This document shows, in pieces, positions 49,488 through 60,298 of a DNA stretch of 64,000 nucleotides (its first letter is position 1; each line of letters opens with the position of its first letter). Location: positions 60,345,020 through 60,409,019 of the forward strand of contig OX411548.1 of NCBI GenBank assembly GCA_948146395.1, in the 5' to 3' direction. The notes under the pieces were generated by a model. It ran no database searches. It saw only the letters and a program-made list of their open reading frames with translations, and was not told the origin of the DNA. The translations under genes and the position numbers were made by a program. The stretch comes from Fragum whitleyi. Its lineage: Eukaryota; Mollusca; Bivalvia; Cardiida; Cardiidae.

Positions 49488-50334
49488 AACATTCGAATAG
49501 CGAAGTATAGCTGTAGGCACATTTGAATTTTTTAGCACGTAGACGTAGATTCCTATTCGGCTTGATTTGATTCAAACTTGTTCAGTTTAAGCATTAGTTT
49601 TAGATTGACTGAATATAAGTCAATAATACGAGTAACCTAGATATAAATCATCGGTTTCGGTCGCCCACCTACATAATCATGAATACATACTTTATCTCTA
49701 GAAGTGTTCAAACACATCACCTAACTAGCGACCCATTTCACCAAGACGTGGTATACGTTTCAATACACAGATCGCTAAGCGGTAATTTATGACAAGCCCG
49801 TCACTGGTATGTCATAACTAGATGCTCCGACTTCGTGCATCGCATACGTAATATTGTTATGGCATCAAAAATATCCTCATAAACGAAATAACACGACTGG
49901 AGCTTGTTACTTCGCGTCTTCTAGGTCGCACAAGTTGGTTTAGTTGGCTACAATCGTAGAGATACGCAAAACAACACATTTCAAGCGGATTAACACAACC
50001 TTTGTTTATATTGACAATAGAATTGACAAAAATATTGAATAAATCTTCAATAGAGAATATGATTGTATATGATTTTAATAAAGTTTTGGACATTTAAAAA
50101 ATATAAAACAGTCAGATTAGCGAAGCATAGTGTAGGCACGTATGACCATTTAGCACGTCTACAGCTACAGACGTAGATTCCTGTTTCGGCTAAATTTAAT
50201 TCAAACTAGTTCAGTTTAGGCATTAGTTTTAGATTGATTAAGTAATGAATATAAGTCAATAATACGAGCAACCTAGATATACATCATCGGTATTGACAAA
50301 ACTATTGCATAAATCTTCAAAAGAGAATATTCAT
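49488..50334 (+). repeat. Local duplication with a 364-bp length difference
   Basis: 49488-49658 (TAGCGAAGTATAG, GACGTAGATTCCTATTCGGC, AGTCAATAATACGAGTAACC) is repeated at 50107-50290. The next part, ATAAATCTTCAATAGAGAAT at about 50039, is repeated at about 50309. In the right copy these two parts are adjacent; in the left copy about 364 bp (49659-50022) separate them. One copy has therefore gained or lost that block. Confidence 0.8.
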
Positions 50335-50381
50335 GAGCAATAATATTGTCAATCCGTTGATTGACAATATTATTGCTCATG
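50332..50381. repeat. Perfect 50-bp palindrome
   Basis: Arms of 22 bp (CATGAGCAATAATATTGTCA and two more bases) pair without mismatch around CCGTTG. It sits exactly at the right end of the local duplication. Confidence 0.92.
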
Positions 50382-50931
50382 TTTCAATATCGCCAATAAA
50401 CTGTCAAATGTATTTACAATAATTTGATAGTGTTTTGATATAGTGATCGTTGCATGAATAAATGTATTGATTCTATATTTTTGTCAATATGATTGATTCG
50501 GTATGAGTCACTTTACGCCTAGGCTTTTCACACTTTATTTTTTTCCCTTGGGTTAGTTTCTTGTCACCAAGAATATATGTTCATTAAAGAAATAACACGA
50601 CCGTACCTGGTTTATTATAATTTATTTATCAATGGCGAATGAGACGGTAAATTATAATTGAAAATGGACCTGACGACAAGAGCAACATATACAATTTGCT
50701 GCCGTGTCCATTTTCGATTTTCGAACGTATGACACCAGACTCTGTTTCTTAATATAAGAAAAAATCGCTATTTTGACTCGTCGATTGCATACAAATGTAC
50801 TGTGATCACAAGTCACACTACCGTATTCGAGTTATACATGTATGTTATTATTCAATTACCAACTCTTGAATCGACCCATAAATGGCCAATATTCGGCGAC
50901 AAAAGTAGCTAATATGAAACAATACATCGAC

Positions 50932-51069
50932 CAGCCCTGCGTTGAGGATCACAAAAAGGTGCAAACAGTTTGCCAATTATATCCTCCGCATTGCACGTGC
51001 ACTTGCGTGCAAAGCGGGGTTTAATTGGAAAACTGTTTGCGCTGTTTTGTCATCCTGAATGCAGGACAG
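50932..51069. mobile_element. GCAAAGC-hairpin MITE at 50.9 kb
   Basis: The outer ends CAGCCCTGCGTTGAGGATCA and TCATCCTGAATGCAGGAC are inverted. Inside, GCAAACAGTTTGCCAATTAT pairs with TTTAATTGGAAAACTGTTTG, and the tip is TTGCACGTGCACTTGCGTGC. The family has related copies at 53351, 61655 and 62446 and a core inside 26485-26761. Confidence 0.88.
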
Positions 51070-52002
51070 TCTTCAATATATCCCATATAAGACCAAAAAT
51101 ACTGTTATTCTACAGAATTAAAAATGTAATGGATAATGCATGAAGTAATATTGAAAATTGGATCACCATTGTTTTCAATATAACTCTCAGTAATGAATAA
51201 TATTCTCATAAATATATCGCAAAAATTCTTCGCGAGCCAATTGCGATGCATGCCCACTACGTGTTCGCGAATACCAATAGAAGTGAGCATCACCCTTAAT
51301 TCGTGAAGATGCCACAAATAAAGCCTAGCGTTTTACTACTGTCCTGCTATTGCTTAAATTGTTCTAGGGGTAAGGGCAAAACTATTGTTACTGCCTATAA
51401 ATTCATAGGCACTTACAATAGTTGTGCACTGCCCCCTTGATTACCTTTACATTATAAAGGTAAATGCAAAGTGATGGGTTGTTTTGTTAAGGATAAGAAT
51501 AATCAGGTTCTGACGAGATATCAAAGAACATGCTGCGAACTGTTTTGTCTAATTCAAAGGCATTAAAATGTTCCGGTTCATTAATAATATATAGGCAATC
51601 TACCTTTTTGCCACATTAAAACCAATTTGTTTCAATTTACCTAATGCACTATAAAGCAATAAGAAAAATACTTTCTCAATTACGTGGTACCTTATCGGCA
51701 TTTTAACCCTTTTCCGAACTTTTCTCAGATTTCTCGATGCGATTTTTACTTAGATAACCAATACTAGTTTTCTTGAAAACGATGATGTAGGAGTGTTTTT
51801 CAATTCAAAGTGAAATGCATTTACAAAACACACAATTTAAGATTGTACCGAAAAAAAAAAAATTACATAAGTTGCTAATAAAGAAAAATCGGAAAAGTGC
51901 AATTCGATACTTGTGTCTCGGAAAAAAAGAGTAAGAAAAAAGAGTAATTTCTTGTTACAAGTGATTTGCCCTTATTAATATTTTCTTGTTTTGTTTTACT
52001 TT
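51070..52002. other. Gene-free stretch, AT-rich
   Basis: A short palindrome (ATTATAAAGGTAA region near 51450) and scattered AT-rich sequence only. No supportable gene. Confidence 0.4.
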
Positions 52003-53096
52003 ATAGTCCGTTTGACTTCTATATGGACCAACCTTTTCATCAATTACATAAAATTGCGTTTGAATGAAGGATTTGTATGTGGTAAAATCTTAATTTCAGC
52101 CCAATACCATTCCAAAAAATAATTTTTAAAAATAAAATGATTTCAAAATAATGATTTTGTCTATCTAGTTAGTGTTAATATTTTTGCATTTTCCGCTCTT
52201 AAACACGAGGGGTGAAGAAGGCTGTTTAGTCTTAAGAAATTGTAAACATTTATAGTAAAAACACGTGGTTTTATACTTAAAATTTGACAGATGAAATGGC
52301 CATTATTCCTTATTTGGACATGCTAATTAGCATATCGACGGTCATGTCGTCTTAAACTTAAATAGCACGTGATTTTTACCGTTATTACTCGCCTTCTCGT
52401 CAAGTTTTCCTCGTGAAATTTCCAACTACTTCGTTTAATAATGATTTTTGATTGGTCTTAACGTGTAAATATGGGGTTCATTTCAGAATAAATAAAAACA
52501 ATAATCAATTATCTGGTCAAACGGTTTCTTAAGAAAGAAGGAATATACTCAGATTTGATATCCAACTTTAGCAAAAATCTTCGACAAACTAGATTGATTA
52601 TCTGGTCAAACGGTTTCTTAAGAAAGAAGGAATATACTCAGATTTGATATCCAACTTTAGCAAAAATCTTCGACAAACTAAATTCATTATCTGGTCAAAC
52701 GGTTTCTTAAGAAAGAAGGAATATACTCAGATTTGATATCCAACTTTAGCAAAAATCTTCGACAAACTAAATTATATTGAAATACTCGATTTTATACTAA
52801 AACAATTCTCTTAAAATCAGACACTTTTGACTCGGCCCCTATGCAAATCAGTACTATTTTTGGTTATACAATTCGCTGTTCCGTTTAATACAGTCACGAG
52901 TAGGTATGAAAGGCTGCAAGTTAACATGTAGACGGACGGACAAAATCATTATTTTACATTCAAAAATTCTGAAAAACAAAATTCGTCATGGTATTAGCTG
53001 GAAAATATGATATGTCAAAAAAAATGTGCGTTTCAATAATCAATTTCTGAGATTTTCTGCGAAATGTTGGTCCATATAAAAGTCAAACGGACTATA
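52003..53096. mobile_element. 1.09-kb TIR element carrying an internal minisatellite
   Basis: ATAGTCCGTTTGACTTCTAT and ATATAAAAGTCAAACGGACTAT are inverted ends, extended inward by GGACCAAC and GTTGGTCC. TA flanks each end, which would suit a TA target-site duplication as in Tc1/mariner elements; that is an inference. No transposase frame is present. Three copies of an 89-bp unit sit at 52508-52774. Confidence 0.85.
52508..52774 (+). repeat. Three near-identical 89-bp tandem units
   Basis: Each unit starts ATTATCTGGTCAAACGG and ends near TTCGACAAACTA. Starts are at 52508, 52597 and 52686. The units differ only in the last few bases (GATTG, AATTC, AATTA). The array lies inside the TIR element 52003-53096, so expansion followed or accompanied transposition. 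Confidence 0.96.
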
Positions 53097-53189
53097 ATCC
53101 TATATTGTTGTTACTTATTAGAACGGTTTGCTTTAAACCTAATTATCTTAAATAGATAAAGAAACAATTTCTTGGAAATTATGTAAGTT

Positions 53190-53315
53190 TCTCTCGAGTC
53201 GACTTCCTGGATTATTCACGTACTCATGCCAAAGGAATCATGGTGGTCAGCTGCTCCTGGTAATCGAACTCGGCATCTCTTGATCAAGAAACAGACGCTT
53301 TATCTTTCTTCCAAG
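53190..53315 (-). mobile_element. tRNA-derived SINE fragment
   Basis: On the minus strand, AGATAAAGCGTCTGTTTC resembles an A-box region and GAGTTCGATTACC a B box. They are followed by AGCAGCTGACCACCATGATT and GAATAATCCAGGAAGTCGAC, which look like a SINE body. No flanking duplication was found. A decayed tRNA pseudogene alone is less likely because of the body. Confidence 0.55.
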
Positions 53316-53350
53316 AATATCATAATTAATAGAATAAATCCCAAAATTTG

Positions 53351-53480
53351 CCTTGCGATCAGGATGACAAAACGATGCTAACTTTTTCCAAATTATTACC
53401 TGCTTTGCACATAAGTGCTTGTGGGAAGCGGGGAATAATTTACAAATAGACTAAACCGTTTAATCATCCTTAGTGCTGGG
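53351..53480. mobile_element. GCAAAGC-hairpin MITE at 53.4 kb, decayed
   Basis: CAGGATGACAAAACGATGC on the left and ACCGTTTAATCATCCT on the right are the outer arms. The tip TGCTTTGCACATAAGTGCTT has lost part of its pairing. It is the same family as 50932-51069. Confidence 0.7.
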
Positions 53481-53599
53481 ATGATTTAACTCATTTCTAC
53501 ATAATCCCATATTTTGACGCCCTCGAAAAAAAAACAAGGAAAACATGGTCAATGAAAAAATACACGAAGTTAAATTAATTTTATTGTGTTCATCAAGAT

Positions 53600-53910
53600 T
53601 CGGAAATTCTGATTGTCTGAAAAAATTGGTTTTATTACTAAATGAAAATAATTTTGAGTACGAATCTATTTGTAAGCTTCCTAACGAAGAGGTCCAATAA
53701 GAAATTGTCTTTATTGTGGACAAATTTTCACTTTTGTCTATAAATTATAAGATATGAAGATACTATTTGTTGATTTCATGAAGATATGAATCTAAAAACT
53801 TAATCATACTCATATATGAATCCGTTTCGCGCAGCGTATTCATACAGTGTGATAAGATTTATAGTTTCATAGTTCCATGAAATGATTAAATACTATCTTT
53901 ATATCTAAAA
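53600..53910. repeat. CAGTGTGATTAGGA repeat, longest copy
   Basis: ATTCTGATTGTCTGAAAAAA, AAAATAATTTTGAGTACG, a central GTTTCGCGCAGCG block, then ATACAGTGTGATAAGATTTA and AGTTCCATGAAATGATT follow the same order as at 10490-10735. GAATCCGTTTCGCGCAG and the sequence around 53840 make a short inverted part. Confidence 0.55.
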
Positions 53911-54973
53911 TGTATTAATTGTCGACAGTGATCTCTCTCCCAAAAGACAAAGATTTTTTTTTAAATTTCGTCTAATAAAATTGTCGTCTGCAACTTCTTT
54001 TGAAATTAAACCAGTCTGAGAAAAAAATCAGGTCGTCTGGAAATTGTTATCTATAGTGACAATATCTTGCTGAAGCTGTATCCTACTTCACCTACCCCAC
54101 CCATAAAACCAGTATTAACTATGTTTTGTGGTAAAAATATTGCATACAACAAATAACAACGCTGATTATAATAATAAAGAAGAAAAATTATCACGTGCAA
54201 AAATGTTCATCACTTAGATATGACAAGAATCTTGTGGTTAGATTTATGCAAAAATACTATTCATACTAATGCTGATTACTTAATACATTCTCATCAGCAA
54301 AGTAAAATGTAAAAATAAATGACAATACATACATATATATTTATATAAAGATAGGTACATAAAAACCTTTATTTCACACCTAAATAATTTAGACCAATGA
54401 CATCGCTTGTTTTGCATCACGTGAGAGTGAAATATCTAGATCCATATTGTACAACCAGAACGAGGCTACTGTGCAATACGGATTTTATTCCAAAACGAGA
54501 CAACCTATATTGTACGATGAAAGTGAGGCAAGCTATATTGTACGATGAAAGCGAGGCTGCAGTCCCGAATATAGATATCACCACTTTTGGCGGCCTTTTC
54601 AATGTATCAAACCCTCTGTTCGGAGGTATTAAAATAAGTTTGATCTTGAGAAGATTCTTGATTTCTTCATTTGTTACATTGTTTATCATTTGTTCACATG
54701 AAAATGTATATTTCAAGCGACGACGGGTAGTCAACCTGTTTTATGTTAATTTCATATCATAATCAGTAAGCACTTATCGACTTGACATATGAAATAAACA
54801 TTTCACGTTGAATTCTTTTTTTAGAACAAATGTTTGTTTCAATTTCATGATGTTGTGACTTGCATTTGACGCCCTGATCCGGTTCATTTTGGATCTATTC
54901 CCTTTGTCGCTCTCAAATGTCGCGAATAGTTAATTGTGGAACTTTCAGTGTATGGTGTGAAATAAAGATGTCA
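53911..54973. other. Gene-free stretch with a short GAGGC-AATATAG repeat
   Basis: TATATTGTACGATGAAAGTG occurs at about 54507 and again, with one change, at about 54534, and weaker relatives lie upstream. Overlapping open frames of 121 and 105 codons on opposite strands run through this repeat and show no recognised domain. Confidence 0.45.
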
Positions 54974-55126
54974 TTTAACATGATCGAGTACAATACTGAA
55001 TTCATTGGATTCGTACCCTGCAGAACCAGTCAATATTTTGACTCGGCTATCGCCTCGTCAAAAAAAGACTGGTTCTGCAGGGTACTCATCCAATAGAATT
55101 CAGTATTGAACATGATCATGTTAAAT
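54974..55126. mobile_element. Long hairpin with a CTCGGCTATCGCCTCG loop
   Basis: TTTAACATGATCGAGTACAA pairs with TTGAACATGATCATGTTAAA. AATACTGAATTCATTGGAT and ACCCTGCAGAACCAGTC are mirrored on the right with few mismatches. The tip is TGACTCGGCTATCGCCTCG. It is about 153 bp and a probable MITE. Confidence 0.88.
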
Positions 55127-55513
55127 AACCTCTTATTATCACATGAAAATATACTACTCAAAATTTGATAAGGACGACTTTTAATATTGTGTGTATTTTT
55201 TAACCCGAATTGAAATATCATTTTTTTTATTATTTTATTTTTATTTTTTTAGTTTATTTTATTTCTATTTTTATTCTGAAAATATGCTCTTTTGATTATA
55301 ATTTTGTTCTAAAACAGCAATGGATTGACAAACCATATTTATAAGCGGAACAAGACTTTGAACATGACAGGGGCATTAATACGGGATAACTCGGAGTGGG
55401 AAACAAAGAAGGCTTTTCGGAAAAAACATGGAATATGACTCGATTAGACTTTAGAATAGCTTGTGTATGCTATACTATAGGAATTAAGATATAAAAAAAG
55501 CCTTCCGGTACTA

Positions 55514-56065
55514 TCAAAATGAGATTTGAACTGACCGGTCAAGTGTTGCCCGCTGCAGCCGAATCACCGTGGTTTGCTTGACCAAGATGTCAGTTATTGT
55601 AGTTTGTTGCCTGTTTGAGTTGTGGTAAACTGACTGAAAGTCTGTGGACTTCGGTAAACAGTCCCATCTCTTCAAGATGTTTTCTATAGGTATTCGACGA
55701 TGACCCTCTGATTCCCTAAATGTCTTGCTGAATGTCATTTGAGTAAAAAATTCTTTGAAAAAATCCAGAAACCGTTTAGAGCCTTTATGGCATTCTGACG
55801 ACGAGTATTCCAAATCAGGTTCAGGAAAAAATGCAGCTATGCAAATTTCAAACAGTTACGCTTTTACCAAAGATTGGGTTGAATAAGCGTGTTCCATTTC
55901 TGCTTTCTGGAGGATCCAGATCTTGTAATGACATTGTTGTTAGGAGTTTATAGTTATGAATTTACAAATGTACTTCAAAGAGTTCCCGTATCCGTGCTCG
56001 TTTTTTGGTCATGACCTTTTGTACAGAATCAGCGACGGTACGATTGGGTATAAGAGTTCAATGAA
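55514..56065 (-). pseudogene. Possible decayed coding segment, unknown family
   Basis: On the minus strand a frame open from 55855 to the stop after 55514 (about 114 codons) is charged and includes RRIPIENILKRWDCLPKS. A second frame starts at an ATG at 55934 (MSLQDLDPPESRNGTRLFNP) and would join the first through a one-base shift near 55855. A further fragment with KKRARIRELFEV lies at about 55965-56065 in the second frame, before a stop. Composition looks more protein-like than most frames here, but I recognise no domain and exon structure cannot be decided. It could be a decayed transposon gene, or chance. Confidence 0.25.
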
Positions 56066-56381
56066 AAACGGATTTACAAATCGTTCAAAAAGGCACAATG
56101 ATTTATTCCTGATAAATTATTAACATCATAGATGTGTATGCTCGCCTCTGGAAGGAATTGTTTACTGTGGTTTGATTTCATTTAGAACTCTAAAATACCC
56201 GTCCTAAGAAGACAGGGGGTAAGCAATGACAGTATACAGACCACAATTTTAGAGAAATAAGACTGTTTCGCTTGTGGAAAAACACGATGACGTCAGTTAA
56301 AATGGCGTTAGCCCTCGAAACTTTGAGTGAAAACATTCAACGTCGCCCACTGACGTGAAAAAAATCATGTCCTTATATGAA

Positions 56382-56496
56382 TTTCTTTAGATTCTTAAAT
56401 AACGGCTAAAAAATATTATATTTTGAGAATGATTCGTCATTCTCGATAATTAAGATTTTTCAGCCGTTATTACTACAAAAAATTAATCTAAAGAAA
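56382..56496. mobile_element. Inverted repeat with TTTCTTTAGATT termini
   Basis: TTTCTTTAGATT pairs with AATCTAAAGAAA, AATAACGGCTAAAAAAT with AAGATTTTTCAGCCGTTATT, and the tip is GAGAATGATTCGTCATTCTC. It is about 115 bp and a likely MITE. Confidence 0.82.
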
Positions 56497-57708
56497 GCGT
56501 CGGTTTCCGCGAGAGTTTTTCTTACACTGTTACCGTCAAACAAAATGCTCAATTTTGTTACATACGCATCCGCCTTAAATACATCCGAGGTCTGTTGCAG
56601 TTTACGAAAATGACCGAGTGAGGTTCCGAATGAAAAGTGGTTTGAGTTATACTACCAAGAACAGTTTTTATTTCAGGTGTTTGTGTTTAAACTGATCCGT
56701 GCACGATGAATAGTTTAGACAATAATGTAGAATCAATCATTTTGTCCATCTTTAATTGATTTTGCCTATATCCGATCAATACAATTTTCAATGTACGGTA
56801 TCAAGATTTGTCAAAAGTGCTCGTTTTATGGAAAAGAATGTTCGTTTTAAATCGCCCGAATGGTAAAACTTTAACTACCTTAACTTTTAATAACATTTGT
56901 TTTTGTCATGCGATGAAGTTTGTATTGGCCTTATATCAATTGACTGCTAACATTAATTGAGCATTTAGAAACAGATTGATTAAAATTTATCCCAACGAGA
57001 ACCACTTTCACCTAGATTTGTTTGAATTTAGAGGTTTCTTAAACATTTAAGCACTGAAAATTTAATTGCATGATAAAAAGAATAATTGTAAGTGTATTGT
57101 ATTAAAATGTCAATTTTATCTAATCTCGTCATTATAATTCTTCCAACTTCGACCAAAAATTTTTAAGACAATACCATATTATTCTCTTTATGAGTGTAAC
57201 CATCGAAGTGTCTTGCATAGGAAAACAATCCTTTGATTCCATAAACAATTATATATCTTAATTGGTTTTTGGTCAACCGCAATATTTATGAAGGAACCTC
57301 GGAATGCGCATAGGAAGAAATGGTTCTATCGAATTCCGTAGTTACTCTTGTCAAATGGTGCGTTTTTACTATGCGGATGCATCCTTTAGTTCACTTATCT
57401 CTAGAGAATAGGCAGCAAAGCCAAAAAACATTATTTCTCAATCCCTATGATGTGGCTACTTATTGCAATCGTCTCTAAATAAGAGATTTTTTTTTGTTTT
57501 CTTATCTGTCTCCGATAACTATTTCAAAAAACTTAAAAGATCATAAAGTGATTGGATAAGGAAAGAATGCAAAACTGCATTAGTTAGAAATTAAGCATTA
57601 CATATGTACATGCTCTTTATCATTGAGATTGAACAAGCTTTGCATAAAACTAAGTCCCTGTATTTTTTACGCATATCGAATAATTTAATCGACAAGTCAT
57701 ATTTCAAT
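56497..57708. other. Gene-free stretch
   Basis: No element ends, tandem repeats or credible coding frames were recognised in this AT-rich stretch. Confidence 0.4.
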
Positions 57709-57784
57709 GGTTCAGCGCAAGACTTTACTTACTGTATATAATCACTGTAAATACACTTAGTACAGTCTTGCACTGAACCCTCGA
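57709..57784. repeat. Small TIR element, CGAGGGTTCGG family, copy 2
   Basis: GGTTCAGCGCAAGACT and AGTCTTGCACTGAACC are inverted ends, and AATACACTTAGTACAGTCTT is shared with 37438-37514. The central part contains another small inverted pair (CTTACTGTAT / AATCACTGTA region). Confidence 0.75.
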
Positions 57785-58239
57785 TTTATTTCCATTAAAA
57801 GTGATTTCTTTCCATATTTTCCATTAAACAATTACGCTTGCAACTTTCGCTACCGCAAGCTTTTTCATTTCTTCTTCGTAAATACTTTTCAAAATGAAAT
57901 TCATTTTAATACGATAACTCTTTGAATTGTTGTTTGCAATGTCAACCAAAGAAGACGACATCTTTTTTATCTTCTGCTTTAAAAAGAGCTAGTTCAGAAA
58001 GATAGGGTTCTAATGCAGTACAGCAGATAATAAAGTTAGCGCCTACATAGATCATCCGTCTCATATTTACCCCATTAAGCACACAAGATACGTTAATTGG
58101 CTTATTATGAAGTCTGATACGGTGGTTTTACGGTCTGCAAGCTTTTATGCTACATTGCCTGATACAACCACTATAACTGAATTTTTTGTCTTCAATCTAT
58201 GATGTGAAAATATTGGACATTTTCGTTGGATTTGCCAAA

Positions 58240-58800
58240 TTGGTCATCTTCGAACGCCAAGGATTCTTTCTCCTCTTTGTTACTTTCGTCATATTTGCAA
58301 GCCTTTCTTTTTATTTTCACTTTGTTCCCTTTTTCACTTTTTCAAAACAAAGATCCACTTCCCTTTTGTTTCAGTCGTCTTCTTGCAAGCGCATAGCCCT
58401 ATCTTTACTCTTTTCCTTTCTCCATGTTCGAAAGCGACATTCATTTCGCTATCTTCACACGCAAAGAGGTTCTAGCTCCATTTTTTCCTGTCAACTTCTT
58501 CATAAGCCTTCGCTTATATCTCCATTGTCAATTTTTTGCAGCCGAGGGTTCTGGCCAATTGATGATTTTAGCACCCACTTTCTTTTCACTCTCTTCGCAA
58601 GCAAGGGCTCCTTTCACCATCTTCGCACGTCAAGTTTTCTTCTTTAATTTTGTTCTTCTCGTCACCTTAGCAAACCAAGGGTTCTAATCCCATATACATG
58701 TATACTCCGGTCGTCGTATTCATATAGGCCAACGTTAAAGCTCCACTATTTTTTCACCGTCTCAGAAAGCCAAGTGTTCTAGCTCGTAGTTTACAAAATT
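58240..58800 (+). repeat. Degenerate pyrimidine-rich tandem array
   Basis: A CTTCGCACGCCAAGGGTTCT-like motif followed by CTCCATTTTC recurs with heavy decay near 58248, 58451, 58530, 58590, 58664 and 58760. This explains the 153-codon plus-strand frame, rich in Ser, Phe and Leu, which I do not regard as a gene. Confidence 0.55.
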
Positions 58801-59520
58801 AGAATACAAGTGTTCCATCTTCACCATGCAAAACAAAACCTATCATTATTTGAGAATGATGAAGTAATAGCGATATAAATGCTCATTATACTACCCTTGT
58901 TTAAGAAAGAAAAGGAAGGTAATCAAATTGAGAAAGATATTTACCATATATCCCTTTTCTTTTCGTTTATTCCTGTTTACATCGTTCAAAAAAATTCAAA
59001 CTTCTTTTTCTTTTTCAACATTTTCGTCATGTGAATTAAATAAATATGTCATAAAAGACAATACATCTCTGATTAGAATCCCTTTGCAACCTAAAATGTT
59101 TATTACAAAAGAGAAATATGAGCAAATAATTCATGACAATGGTGGCAGAAATTAGGTAAAGGAGGCCTAAAGTGTTGTCTTTAGTGATCCTAATAACTTG
59201 CGATAATTGATTGATTGAATGGAGTTTTGCGCCGCTTTCAACAATTTTTCAGTTATATCGCGGCGGCTGGCGACCTAAAAATGGATTCCTGATATGGTAC
59301 ACCAGTACCACCATTACATTCTTTCCTAGCCTCCAGCTGCTATTTCACATAATTATCAACCCATTGGTGGAAAACAAATACTAGTAGTCGGAAAGAATGA
59401 GTGCCTTTGGTTATCCTAATTACTTGTGATTAAATTGCGAAATTTTCGACGTTGTTGTTTTCCTTTTGACTTCACCTTTTCGTCTTTTTTAAACATTTCT
59501 ATTCCAAAATGATCGTTAAA

Positions 59521-59938
59521 TTTTGCCAACAATATCTCTACTGAGCGCCTTTTGCAGAAGATTTTCAGTAAATATCCGTTATTTGTCTATCTGTTGATCA
59601 CGAAAATAACCTGTATGAACATGGTACTAAATCTCATTCTTTCTATTACAGAAAGAATCTGGTCTAAACTGCCATTGGTTATAAACTATAGATCTGTTGA
59701 CGTGTTTTATGTGGACGTTTATGACCCTTAAATTTTGCAAACAATATCTCTACTTGACACCCTTTGCAGAAGATTTTCAGTAGATATCCATTATTTATCT
59801 ATCTGTTGATCACGAAAATAACCTGTATGAAAATGGTACTAAATCTCATTCTTTCTATTACAGAAAGAATCTGGTCTAAACTGCCATTGTTTATAATCTA
59901 TAGATCCGTTGACGTGTTTTATGCGGACGTTTATGACC
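59521..59938 (+). repeat. Tandem duplication of about 212 bp
   Basis: TTTTGCCAACAATATCTCTA at 59521 and TTTTGCAAACAATATCTCTA at 59733 start two units that run in parallel to ATGTGGACGTTTATGACC and ATGCGGACGTTTATGACC. Roughly 15 differences are visible. Each unit holds a TTTCTATTACAG acceptor-like motif, but the changes do not favour synonymous sites in the one open frame (to 60057), so I do not call an exon. Confidence 0.85.
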
Positions 59939-60089
59939 GTGGTACGCATGTTGATGTCTCGGATGATGAGATGAACACGCGTCATCAAGTTATATCGTAC
60001 CTTAACATGTCGCATGCAACTCATACTGTACTTCGTGGGATGGCATTCTTGCACTGACTAACGCGAAATAAATTTTCTTTGGATATCGT

Positions 60090-60164
60090 CAATGGGTGAC
60101 CAAAACATCGAAACTACAGCTTTTTTCAAGCTGTAGTTACGATGTTTTGATCACCCCTCGTTGA
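60090..60164. repeat. CGTAACTACAGC hairpin family, copy at 60.1 kb
   Basis: GGGTGACCAAAACATCGAAA pairs with ACGATGTTTTGATCACCC, and CTACAGCTT pairs with AAGCTGTAG. GGGTGACC is unique to this copy and is matched by its own right arm. It is in the CATCG/CGATG subgroup with 32868-32941. Confidence 0.9.
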
Positions 60165-60227
60165 GCGGAGTAAAAGCAAACAATTACTTGTATAGCTTGG
60201 TTTAGCTTTTAGAAAGCAACAAATCGT

Positions 60228-60298
60228 AGTGTCCGTAGTATAAGGGTCAATCTCTGCTTTATGACCAACGGGTCCCGTGTTCGGTTCTGAGTTCGGTT
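60228..60298 (+). mobile_element. Possible tRNA-like SINE head
   Basis: CCGTAGTATAAGGGTCAATC looks like a D-arm/A-box segment and GTGTTCGGTTC like a B box about 35 bp later. The acceptor stem does not pair well, so an intact tRNA gene is unlikely. A G-rich run follows at 60305-60321. Confidence 0.3.

Noticed and set aside
54397..54762. Overlapping 121- and 105-codon frames on opposite strands
   Set aside because: Both run through a short local repeat (TATATTGTACGATGAAAG). Opposite-strand overlap of this kind is expected from near-repetitive sequence.
58186..58647. 153-codon frame, the longest outside a pure microsatellite
   Set aside because: It is Ser/Phe/Leu-rich because of a pyrimidine-rich degenerate tandem array. 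No domain or alternative support.
60228..60298. Intact tRNA gene
   Set aside because: A- and B-box-like words are present, but the acceptor and anticodon stems do not pair convincingly. Kept only as a possible SINE head.
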